Assembly: GCA_033977085.1 (NCBI GenBank)
Contig: CP138906.1
Coordinates: 1,116,001 to 1,180,000 of the forward strand
DNA: 64,000 nucleotides
Source: Apirhabdus apintestini
GTDB lineage: Bacteria; Pseudomonadota; Gammaproteobacteria; Enterobacterales; Enterobacteriaceae
Direction of reading: 5' to 3'
Shown: piece after piece, positions 20,370 to 30,119 of the stretch
How the letters are laid out: every line of letters begins with the position of its first letter
Position numbering within the stretch: position 1 is the first letter of the stretch
Program-made: the position numbers and the translations under genes
The notes under the pieces: model-generated
The model's input: the letters and a program-made list of their open reading frames with translations, nothing else
The model's database searches: none
Told to the model about the DNA's origin: nothing

Positions 20370-22015
20370 ATGAAATTGTTGTGGATTGTCTGGCGTCAGT
20401 ATCGCTGGCCGTTTTTAATGGTAATGCTGCTCAGCCTTGGGAGCGCCGCGCTGGGCATCGGTCTTATTGCTTTCATTAATCAGCGTTTGATTGAAATGAC
20501 GGGGCCAACGTTTGCCGTGTTGCCCATTTTCCTGGGCTGCTGGCGCTGCTTATCCTCATTACGCTCGGTTCTCAATTGGCCCTTACCGTGTAGGGGCATC
20601 GTTTCGTCTTTCGTTTACGCAGTGAATTTGTGAAACGTATTCTGGATACCTCGGTTGAGCGCCTGGAGCAATTGGGGCACGCTTCTTTATTAGCCGGCCT
20701 GACCAGCGATGTACGGGCAATTACCGTGGCGTTTGTCCGGCTGCCGGAGCTGGTGCAGGGCGTTATCCTGACGATAGGCTGTATGGGCTATCTCGCGTGG
20801 CTTTCACCAAAAATGTTGGCGATAACTACAGTTTGGATAGCGGTGACGTTAGTCGGCGGCTGGCTTCTGGTCTCTTATGTCTATCGGCATATGGCCACGC
20901 TGCGCGATACGGAAGACTGTCTATATAAGGATTACCAGCTCATTCTGGATGGCAGTAAAGAGTTGGCGCTAAACCGCGAGCGGGCGGAAGACATTTACCG
21001 AAACGACTTTTACCGGATGCCCGGCGCTATCGTAGGCACATTATCCGGGCGGATACTTATCATTTAAGTGCGGTCAATTGGTCCAACATTATGATGTTAG
21101 GCGCAATTGGGCTAGTGTTTTGGATGGCAAACGGTCTGGGATGGGCAGACACCGGGGTTGCTGCTACCTATTCTCTGACGCTGCTTTTTACGCACGCCGC
21201 TGTTAGCGGCGGTGGGCGCGTTACCAACGCTACTGAGCGCAGAAGTCGCGTACACTAAATTAAATAAGCTGCAACTTGCTGAATATCAGCCGAATTTCGC
21301 CTCTGCGCCGCCGCCTGCCGGCTGGCAAACGCTGGCCCTACGCGATGTGGTTTTTCATTACGGTGCTCACGGGTTTAGCGTTGGTCCAATCAACCTGACT
21401 ATTCGCCGCAGAGAATTGCTATTTCTTATTGGCGGTAATGGCAGCGGAAAATCAACGCTGGCCATGCTACTCACTGGGCTTTATCAACCTGTATCTGGCT
21501 CTTTCTGGCTTGATGACATGCAAATTGAGGCTCACGACAGCGCCCGCTGGCGCGCGCTGTTTTCGGCGGTCTTCACTGATGTGACGCTATTCCACCGGTT
21601 GCTGGGGCCGCGCGGTGAGCCTGCAGATCCTCAGCTTATTGAGGAATGGCTCAAAAGGCTGCGCATGGGGGAAAAACTGCAGATAGAGGAAGGAAAAATA
21701 GAAAATCTGAAGCTGTCAAAGGGGCAGAAGAAGAGAGTGGCGCTGCTGCTGGCGATGGCGGAACAGCGCGATATTATTTTACTGGACGAATGGGCGGCCG
21801 ATCAGGACCCTCATTTCCGGCGCGAATTTTATCAAATTTTGCTGCCGCATATGAAAGCGCTGGGTAAAACGGTTTTCGCTATTAGCCATGACGATCGCTA
21901 TTTTAGCCATGCAGATCGTCTGTTAGAGATGCGACAGGGGCATCTAAAAGAATTAACCGATGCTGAACGAACCTGTGCCAGCCGGGATGCAATAAACCAT
22001 ACTGTAAATGAATAG
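20370..22015 (+). pseudogene. yojI: ABC-type microcin/peptide exporter YojI, broken by a nonsense codon and frameshifts
   Basis: Single-chain ABC exporter (membrane domain plus ATPase) that in E. coli pumps out microcin J25 with TolC. N terminus WRQYRWPFLMVMLLSLGSAA with membrane spans; ATPase with Walker A GGNGSGKST, signature LSKGQKKR, Walker B IILLDEW and the H-loop in FAISHDDRY. Frame breaks lie at about 20540 (G4 to G3), 21020 and 21190 (short T runs). In addition an in-frame TAG at 20591-20593 stands where the family has Leu before GHRFVFRLRSEF. That substitution, unlike the run errors, suggests real inactivation, though a miscall cannot be excluded. Confidence 0.88.
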
Positions 22016-22553
22016 AGTTTTTATTATTTCTTTGGTGAATAATAGCGTGTTATCACGCTATTATTTATTCAGGCAAAATTGATTTTGCAGAGTCAATAGT
22101 ACATCTATTTATTCGATATTAGTCCGTTCATTGTATTCAACGGTATTAACCTTTAACGCGTGATAATGATTTTCACTACCGGATAAATATCTACTACTAT
22201 GAAGTTAACTTATATTTTTTATTTCTTATTATCTGAAAAGTTGTTACTAATTTAGGTTGACCCGGTTTAACAAATCAGGGAAACGCTATTAACTCCGCTC
22301 CGCACTATAGCGACATATCGTAAATTATCCAGGTCAGATAACGTTACTTTGATCACAAAACAGAAAAAAAGAACAATAAATCGGCGAAATACGTTTGAAA
22401 TAATTAACAAAATTAATGGATCATGAGGCCGTCAAGGGAAAGGGGTGAGCAGCGGCCGCTATAAATGCCAGGGAGTGGGGTACCGTATATTCAAGATATC
22501 ATTGATATCTTATCCGTTCCTGTTTTATTCCTGGCCCTCACCAGTACGGGAAG
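22016..22553. other. A+T-rich intergenic region upstream of the bactofilin operon
   Basis: About 540 bases with no convincing gene. Base composition is clearly more A+T-rich than the flanking genes, which fits acquired DNA. It contains a perfect inverted repeat at 22493-22511, listed separately. Confidence 0.6.
22493..22511. promoter_or_regulatory. Perfect inverted repeat, possible operator
   Basis: AAGATATC-ATT-GATATCTT, eight-base arms with a three-base centre, 43 bases before the small membrane ORF at 22554. Its size and symmetry suit a dimeric repressor site. Regulator unknown. Confidence 0.45.
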
Positions 22554-22703
22554 ATGAATTACAATCTACTTTGGATTATCTGGTTATTATGGTTATGGGT
22601 GTTGGCCGCATATAGTTTCCGTTGGGAAAGTTCGATACTGCTGTTTCGCACAATCTGGCGGCCTTTATTAACCTTTTTTTGGTACTTATCGCCGCGTGTT
22701 TAA
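22554..22703 (+). CDS. Hypothetical 49-residue membrane protein upstream of bactofilin
   Basis: ATG at 22554, stop TAA at 22701-22703, 49 codons. It begins MNYNLLWIIWLLWLWVLAAY, an unusually Trp- and Leu-rich hydrophobic helix, followed by a basic segment and a second aromatic-rich part ending FFWYLSPRV. A GGGAAG stretch lies just before the start, close to the ATG. The stop is 33 bases before the bactofilin start, so the two are probably one transcript. I do not recognise the protein; membrane location is inferred from hydrophobicity. No frame break is visible. Confidence 0.5.
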   Translation: MNYNLLWIIWLLWLWVLAAYSFRWESSILLFRTIWRPLLTFFWYLSPRV

Positions 22704-22735
22704 GTAAAAAATTTTTAGTGAACAAGGGAATGGTT

Positions 22736-23318
22736 ATGTTTAAACGCAAAGAGTCTGCCGCGATGCCGGTAAATGATTTTATCCCGACGTCGCCGGCGCA
22801 GGAACCTGAAGTAACCGCTGCTCCGGTATTTCAGGAGGAGGAAACGCTATCGCAAATAGTTTCTTCCCTGCCGGAGGTTTCCGATTCAACGACAATTCCA
22901 GCTAACTGTGTTATTTCCGGCGAAATTACCTCCTCGGGAGACATTCACGTTAATGGTACCGTGGAAGGAAAAGTTCGCTCGGAGAAAAGCGTCTTTTATT
23001 AAAAGACGGTAAAGTGGAAGGGGAAATAAATGCGGATAAAATTGTTATTAGCGGGCGCCTGAACGGCCTGTGCAGCAGCCGGGAAGTCGAGATCTCAGCC
23101 AGCGGTTTTCTTGAAGGTACGCTGGAGTGCGACGAGCTGTTTATTAATAAAAAGGGGCGCTTTTACGGGATATCAAAACCGCTTACGTCGCCAGAAAAAC
23201 CCGCAGCCCCGCGTCCTGCTTCCGCTGAGCGCCCAATAACCACCACGCTTAGCAGCGTACCGGACTTTTACGCATTCGTGAACCTATGGATGAGAAAGAG
23301 CCTGAACCGGTAAGTTAA
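22736..23318 (+). CDS. Bactofilin family polymer-forming cytoskeletal protein (two frame breaks as given)
   Basis: After an N-terminal disordered, Pro/Glu-rich segment (MFKRKESAAMPVNDF onward), the protein enters the beta-helical repeats of the bactofilin/CcmA fold: CVISGEITSSGDIHVNGTVEG, then KVEGEINADKIVISG and FLEGTLECDELFINKKG. A Pro-rich tail follows. Bactofilins polymerise without nucleotide and act as scaffolds for shape or wall enzymes. Breaks at about 22993 and 23269 are each a missing base before a T run; repaired length is 194 residues. AAGGGA eight bases before ATG 22736 decides the start. The gene is absent from this place in E. coli K-12. Confidence 0.82.
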
Positions 23319-23336
23319 CGCATTGAAACCCATTTT

Positions 23337-23374
23337 ATGTGGGCCGTATCAGTCAAATTTTGACTCAGACCCAC
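23337..23374. terminator. Hairpin after bactofilin
   Basis: Long imperfect hairpin: outer arms TGTGGG / CCCACA and inner arms AGTCAAA / TTTGACT, 18 bases after the bactofilin stop. It is followed only by CTTTGCCC, so termination may be weak. Confidence 0.5.
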
Positions 23375-23543
23375 ATCTTTGCCCTATTTCGTACAATAAA
23401 ACGCCGAAGTCTCCCTTTTTTTCTTTTCTGCATCCCGTAATAGCAGAGGTTGATTATTATTGAGGAAGCCTGCTTTAGGGTATTGACGCACTGCCGCTAT
23501 AGCGCGTGAGTTTTATCTGGCTTTTTCCAGGGATGCAAGTTTT

Positions 23544-24978
23544 ATGTCTGTACTTACCAATTATACGCCTCATCACCGTGCAGAAGATCGCGCGCGTATT
23601 ATTCAGATCCTTAGCGGCGATCGCGATATCGCCACCGCTATTGTCGGGAATACCCCGGACGATGATGCCGGGCTGCGCGCTCGCTTCCAGGCACAGCTTC
23701 AAACCTTAACTCGCCCTGTATCTCGTCTCCCGCCCCCCGATCTGGCTGATACGCTGGAGGCGCTGCCCGCTCTGGAGCGTCACGCGCTGTGGCGGCTTAT
23801 TCCGGAGGCAAAGCGTGGGCGCGTGCTTTTGGAGGCGTCAAAACACGTTTGGGACGATCTTATCGAGGAAATGAGCGATAAGGCGCTGCTTAGCGCGTTA
23901 AGTACGCTGGATATTGATGAGCAGATGTATCTGGCTCAGCATTTGCCGCGCGATCTGGTTGGGCGCCTGTTAGTCACACTGCCCGCCGGCGAACGCGAGC
24001 GTGCCCGGCAACTGATGCGCTATGAGAAACCCAGCGTTGGGGCCATCATGGAGTTTGAAGTTATTGTAGTGCGCGCTGATGTTAATCTGGCTACCGTCCA
24101 GCGTTATCTGCGTTTTCTGAAAAAATGCCAGAAAATACGGACAAACTATTTGTTACTACGCGGGACAGTGAATTATTGGGCGAGTTGGATCTGACGACGA
24201 TTCTATTACATTCTCCTCAAACTCGCGTCGCGCAAGTGATGGAGCATAATCCAGTTACCTTTTTCCCCACCGATAATGAAGAAGCGGCGGCGCTGATTTT
24301 TGAGCGCGATAATCTTATCAGCGCGGCGGTTATTGATGAACAGGGGAAACTCATGGGGCGTCTGGCCATTGATGAGATTGTCGATGTGGTTATTGGTGAA
24401 ACGGACAGCGATTTACGCCGGATGGGAGGATTAAGCGCCGAGGAAGATGTCTTTGCGCCGGTGATGAAGGCCGTGAAGACGCGCTGGGCGTGGCTGGCAA
24501 TTAATCTCTGTACGGCTTTTATCGCTTCCCGGGTGATTCACGGGTTTGAAGGCACAATTTCTCATCTGGTGGCACTGGCTTCATTGATGCCAATTGTGGC
24601 GGGGATTGGCGGAAATACCGGCAACCAGACAATTACCATGATTGTGCGCTCGCTGGCGCTGCAATATATCCAGCCGGGCAATGTGACGTTCTTACTATTG
24701 CGCGAAGTCGGAGTAGCGTTAATTAATGGAATGGTATGGGGTGGGATCATGGGCCTTATTACCTGGGGCTGTACGGCGACGCGGCGCTGGGTGGCGTGAT
24801 GACGCTGGCAATGATGTTGAATTTGCTGGTTGCCGCCGTTATGGGGGTGATTATCCCCATGGCGATGTACCATCTGGGGCGCGACCCGGCCGTAGGGTCC
24901 AGCGTGATGATCACTGCAATTACCGATACCGGCGGTTTCTTTATTTTCCTCGGGCTGGCAACGCTATTTTTAATGTAG
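23544..24978 (+). CDS. mgtE: Magnesium channel MgtE (two frame breaks as given)
   Basis: Mg2+-gated channel with the usual order: cytoplasmic N domain (PDLADTLEALPALERHALWRLI), CBS pair (VAQVMEHNPVTFFPTDNEEA, then AAVIDEQGKLMGRLAIDEI), connecting helix, and five membrane helices with the pore signature ASLMPIVAGIGGNTGNQ. The C terminus SSVMITAITDTGGFFIFLG is the last helix. Breaks at about 24123 (A7 to A6) and 24770 (G5 to G4); the repaired length is 478 residues. E. coli K-12 lacks mgtE, so with the bactofilin it marks this segment as accessory. A hairpin separates it from the bactofilin. Confidence 0.93.
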
Positions 24979-25529
24979 AAGAGCCGGCTTTGTTCGTCAG
25001 GCGCTGCAAAGTATCGGCGCGCTTTAATCGTTGAGTTGCCGCTGAGGTTTGATGAAAGCGCTGGCTAAGCGCGATGAGGCTGATAACAGCGGTGTGGTTT
25101 GATGGCGCAGATGGCGTGCCCATTGGCATCCAGCGCGGCTACGCCTGAGGTGTTCCTAACCTGAGCGGGGCTAGGGTATGAAACCGGATTGCCGGTACCA
25201 GGGCTCTGCACAGGCGCCGCTGCTGGCACAATTTATAAGATTACGGCCACTGGCAGCTGGAGACGAAATAGGAGATGAGTCTTAATCTATTTCAGGTCGG
25301 GATTAACAAATAAAATCGCTTAGCAGCAGCGGTTTAGCCGCTATCTGAGATTTGATACAGGCGCTAATAAAGGCAGAGTTGCGCCGTTGGTTGCCGGTTA
25401 CAAACGCGCGAAGCCGGTAATATGTAGTGCAGGTTAAAAACGATAATAATATAGCCCGGCCAGAGCCTGGGCTATATTGGATATCCGTTAAATCGTTATT
25501 AGGGATTATTGAGACGCGCTTTTCTGCCT
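24979..25529. other. Intergenic, mgtE to acylase gene; no intact gene
   Basis: About 550 bases. On the minus strand short frames look coding-like but have several stops and I could not match them to a family. They may be the remains of a decayed gene. No RNA gene or mobile element is visible. Confidence 0.45.
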
Positions 25530-26623
25530 TTATTTATCAGCAACGGCGTATTTCAATACGTTGCCTTCCCAGCCTTTCTTACCGTAGTCATTAACGTGCA
25601 GAACTCGTTTGACGGGCGCGCCGGCTTTAAAATTAATCTCTTTAAAGTTGACATATACAATGGTAGGGGCGAACAGGGATTTAAAATAGTATTCACCGTG
25701 GCTCATATCGGCGATAGTTTGGAAATACGTGGCATTGCCTTTATTATCCTGTTTACGAACCGTGTATTGACCATAGTCACGCATAATTGCAGCATCGACT
25801 CCCGCTTTATCATCCGGCATACCGGGAGCTTCGGCGTTATTATTTACCACGGCCAGGACAAAACCCTGCGCCTGCGCTTTATAATCGGGCTGCGGCACGT
25901 GATCGAGATCGTAACTGGCCCGCACAAAGCGTTCATCCGCATCTTGCCCGCCAGGGATATCTTCCAGATCGGCATTTTTATACTTGTCGAGATTTTTCAT
26001 TTGTTCGGCGATTGAAGGGGGATTGGTCATCACCCGATACTGCTTGCCGTGATAAATATTCACTTTGCCATCGTCGATTTCAATGATGGCAGAATCGCCC
26101 GACTTATCTTCAAGCGCAATATGCTTAGTATCGGTTGCGTAATCAATGGGTAATTTTTTAGCTTTAAGGCGCACGTCATTTTGAATGGCGTTTACGGCAT
26201 CGTTAACGCTGGAAAAATTATCAAGGATATACGTAACCCAGCCGCGGCTTTCCAGCACCGGTTTGCCCTGATTATCCTTTTGTTCCTGCACGCCGTTTGT
26301 GTAGTACTGCGTATGAGCAGCCAGGCCCGCTTCGTTCATCCCGTCCATAGGGAATTTATTATCGGCGTATACCACAACGCTCCCATAGCGCGTTTTCCAG
26401 TGCGGTGAGGTAGGATCATCGCCGCCGCTGCGTTTTACGCCACGCGGCGTAATGACCAGCGCCGGATCGACCGGGCCAAAAAATCTAAATTGCGCGCACT
26501 AACCATGTAGCCTGGGTATTGGTTCAGAAAAGCGCGGGTACAGGCGCTGGTGCTGCCCATAAACATTGCGCCAGCGGTAAGACCAAGGAGTACAGCAGTT
26601 GATTTCATTTGAAATGCTTTCAT
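25530..26623 (-). CDS. Secreted linear amide C-N hydrolase, penicillin V acylase / choloylglycine hydrolase family (one frame break as given)
   Basis: Ntn-hydrolase fold of the Cys type. A 27-residue signal peptide (MKAFQMKSTAVLLGLTAGAM, then ending STSA) is followed directly by CTRAFLNQYPG. Removal therefore exposes the N-terminal catalytic Cys, which in this family attacks amides such as penicillin V, bile-salt conjugates or acyl-homoserine lactones. The family blocks SARNLDF, MDGMNEAGLAAHTQYY, RGWVTYILDNFSSV and RVMTNPP are present. The break at about 26478 is T7 read as T6 after LDF; repaired length 364. The substrate cannot be told from sequence. No E. coli K-12 counterpart at this place. 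Confidence 0.88.
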
Positions 26624-27007
26624 AGGTAAAAGTTCCGTTTGTTGTTATAAATCTCCTCTAAGCAAAGTTATATACCTAGTTAATATTAGTTTGCTAATTA
26701 AATTGCATTTTGAAATGTTACGGAATATTGATATTTATCCGGCGGATTTAGGGCGGTATATAAGGAATGTCACTGCCGTAGAAGAAGGGGACTTTAAGAA
26801 AACAGTAATGCAGTAACTGATTATTTACAGCCAGAATCAGTAGGATGTGTCATTGCTATTTCGACGTTGAACACAATATAAAATCCCTATATATCGGGTA
26901 TGAACCCCGGTTTTGCGCTATTTGATACGACAGGGCTACTCCATAATAGCGCTCTCTGACCTGCATTATTGTATCTGCACGACTATCTATTTATTAATGG
27001 ATTAACG
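26624..27007. other. A+T-rich intergenic between acylase gene and IS copy 1
   Basis: About 380 A+T-rich bases including the acylase promoter side. I see no gene, RNA or clear repeat except the half-hairpin that ends at the IS insertion point. Confidence 0.5.
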
Positions 27008-27099
27008 GTGTGGTGTTACCAACGGTGCAAAACTGATCCACCCCAGCGGTTGAAAACTGATCCAGGGGTTAATCTGCTCCTCTGAATACAGGGGAGCTT

Positions 27100-28117
<1,018 letters not shown>

Positions 28118-28121
<4 letters not shown>

Positions 28122-28899
28122 TGGTCGAACTACAACATCAACGGCTGATGGTGCTTGCTGAACAGCCCAGCTGGACAGCCTTATCGGCGCGGCGCCGGCA
28201 CTGTCGCAACAGGCAGTGGATCAGGAATGGAGCTATATGGACTTCCTGGAGCACCTGCTACATGAGGAGAAACTGGCCCGGCATCAGCGTAAACAGGCGA
28301 TGTACACGCGGATGGCAGCCTTCCCGGCGGTGAAGACGTTCGAGGAATACGACTTCACCTTCGCCACCGGCGCACCTCAGAAGCAAATCCAGTCGCTGCG
28401 TTCCCTGAGCTTCATCGAACGTAACGAAAACATCGTGTTGCTGGGCCCCTCGGGCGTGGGGAAAACACATCTGGCGATAGCCATGGGCTACGAGGCAGTA
28501 CGGGCGGGCATCAAGGTTCGCTTCACAACAGCAGCGGACCTGCTGTTACAGTTGTCGACTTCCCAGCGTCAGGGGCGTTACAAAACGACACTCAATCGCG
28601 GTGTCATGGCCCCCAAACTGCTCATCATCGACGAAATAGGCTATCTGCCGTTCAGCCAGGAAGAGGCAAAGCTGTTCTTCCAGGTCATTGCCAAACGTTA
28701 CGAAAAGAGCGCGATGATCCTGACCTCTAACCTGCCGTTCGGGCAGTGGGACCAGACGTTCGCGGGTGATGCAGCCCTGACATCGGCAATGCTGGACCGG
28801 ATCTTACATCACTCACACGTAGTCCAGATAAAAGGAGAGAGCTATCGACTGAAGCAGAAACGAAAGGCCGGGGTTATAGCGGAAGCTAATCCTGAGTAA
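28118..28899 (+). CDS. istB: IS21 helper ATPase IstB, copy 1 (one frame break as given)
   Basis: AAA+ ATPase that assists IstA in target choice. Walker A GPSGVGKTHLA and Walker B LLIIDEIGYLPF are intact. The expected start ATG 28118 overlaps the istA stop and has a GAGGAG site, but the frame is lost after about 16 codons where AEQLQL would be expected (CAGCTCCAG reads CAGCCCAG). A GTG at 28216 begins the remaining 227-residue frame. Copy 2 has exactly the same break. Full length after repair would be 260 residues. Confidence 0.93.
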
Positions 28900-28973
28900 G
28901 CAAGGTGGATCAATATTAGACCGTTGGTGGTGACGGTAAGTGGATCACTTTTTACCCGTTGTTGACAGTGTGG

Positions 28974-29182
28974 AAACACCGTTACGGCAGGTAAGTATAA
29001 TAAGCATATTGATCAATACTATGAATAAATAATAATGACATTGATTGGATAATTTGATGGTTAACGCTATTTAAATTTGTAAATTTGCGGATGCAAATGA
29101 AGCAGCTCTACAAAAACTACAGCCCAGCGCGGTAAATGAAGACTCTGGGTATTTATCGCCAGCTGCTGGTCGAGAGAGATGG
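28974..29182. other. Intergenic after IS copy 1
   Basis: Right of the target duplication the second arm of the interrupted hairpin (ACACCGTTA) is seen, then A+T-rich sequence. I see no gene. Confidence 0.4.
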
Positions 29183-29341
29183 CTAACGGCCTGATTTTTC
29201 GCTATGGCGCATTGCTAAGTCTTTTTGCTCCGACATAACGAGTACAACAGTGCCGTCATCGCTGTTTCTTTCAATCTGAAGGCCAGTCTCATTATCAGTT
29301 TCTGACACAATTGCCCGGCGAAGAGGGCAGTAGTGCTTCAT
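29183..29341 (-). CDS. Possible small hypothetical protein
   Basis: A 52-codon frame starting MKHYCPLRRAIVSETDNE and ending in RHSEKSGR, with GGAAGC about eight bases before its ATG. Composition is protein-like (charged, no hydrophobic helix) but I do not recognise it. It lies between the IS and the DinI-like gene, where prophage remains would be plausible. It may be only the remnant of a longer gene. Confidence 0.3.
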   Translation of the reverse strand: MKHYCPLRRAIVSETDNETGLQIERNSDDGTVVLVMSEQKDLAMRHSEKSGR

Positions 29342-29555
29342 AAAAAGCTTCCGTCAGGCTCTTCTGCCGTGGCTGTCTGTTGTCATCCTCACAGGGGCCA
29401 GTTTTAACGGAATGCCATTGATGGCGGTGGCGGCGGTGAGCGTTAGCTACAGAAGGCGAGATGCATTTCAACGCATGATAAATAGGCTCATATTATGCGT
29501 AGATATCTAAGCCTATCAGCATGCGTATTGGTTCAGGTAAAACGGATATGCCAGT

Positions 29556-29804
29556 TCAGAAATCCTCGCCGCTGACCAGCCACATATCTGCTTCTTCGAA
29601 CATTTCCTCTAACATCCGGTTTAGTTTTTCCCGGTCACTTTTGCTGGCATCGGAATTTAGAGCGTTAGCCTGCATGGGTTTAACCCGCACGGTAGCAGAA
29701 GGGAATATTCGGTGAACACGGCGCGTCAATTCATCCAGGATTATTTCGTTTGCGCCGGTTAACCCTGAAACATTGCGTTTGTCATAGACGAGTTCGACGT
29801 ACAT
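29556..29804 (-). CDS. DinI-like / MsgA family protein
   Basis: Intact 82-residue protein of the DinI family: MYVELVYDKRNVSGL, the amphipathic helix ANEIILDELTRRVHRIFP, the strand ATVRVKPMQAN and the acidic C-terminal helix RMLEEMFEEADMWL. It is closest to Salmonella MsgA and phage DinI-like proteins. DinI proteins bind RecA filaments and tune the SOS response through the acidic helix. A LexA box lies about 40 bases upstream. Such genes are common in lambdoid prophages, and this one is next to a tRNA gene, so it may be a prophage relic. Confidence 0.88.
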   Translation of the reverse strand: MYVELVYDKRNVSGLTGANEIILDELTRRVHRIFPSATVRVKPMQANALNSDASKSDREKLNRMLEEMFEEADMWLVSGEDF

Positions 29805-29844
29805 AGATACCTTATTTTACTGGCTAAAAATACAGGCAAATCTA

Positions 29845-29860
29845 CTGTAAATTAATACAG
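29845..29860 (-). promoter_or_regulatory. LexA box of the DinI-like gene
   Basis: CTGTAAATTAATACAG, an exact CTG-N10-CAG SOS box with an A/T centre. On the minus strand TTGACA lies just upstream and the box fills the space to a possible -10 (TAGATT), so LexA would cover the promoter. Confidence 0.88.
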
Positions 29861-29974
29861 TGTCAAGGAGATCAGAAGCGGAATATCGCGACCGGCGAGT
29901 TTGATGATAGACCGGCCGTATTTTTACGGGATTGGGTTCTGCCATCGTTTCACTATGTTAAAATCTGAGAAAAC

Positions 29975-30003
29975 AAAAAAGCAGCCTTAAATGGCTGCTT
30001 TAT
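29975..30003 (-). terminator. Terminator of tRNA-Pro
   Basis: Minus-strand stem AAAGCAGCC / GGCTGCTTT with a T tract (TTTTTT), 12 bases after the CCA end of the tRNA gene. Confidence 0.88.
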
Positions 30004-30014
30004 GTAGAGAAATT

Positions 30015-30091
30015 TGGTCGGTACGAGAGGATTTGAACCTCCGACCCCTGACACCCCATGACAGTGCGCTACCAGGCTGCGCTACGTACCG
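30015..30091 (-). tRNA. proL: tRNA-Pro (anticodon GGG)
   Basis: 77-nt gene with an encoded CCA. Acceptor stem CGGTACG / CGTACCG, D arm GCGCAGCCTGGTAGCGC, anticodon loop ATGGGGT giving anticodon GGG, T arm GGAGGTTCAAATCCTC. It is the E. coli proL equivalent and stands at the same place, before yejM. This tRNA is a known phage attachment locus in related species; I see no repeated 3' end nearby in this window. Confidence 0.97.
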
Positions 30092-30119
30092 ATTTGTGGG
30101 GCTAATACTACCCGTTTCT

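Noticed and set aside
25021..25300. Possible decayed gene downstream of mgtE
   Set aside because: Fragments look coding-like in several frames but I could not match them to any family, so no gene is called.
29974..30110. Prophage attachment site at proL
   Set aside because: No second copy of the tRNA 3' end and no integrase gene in the window.
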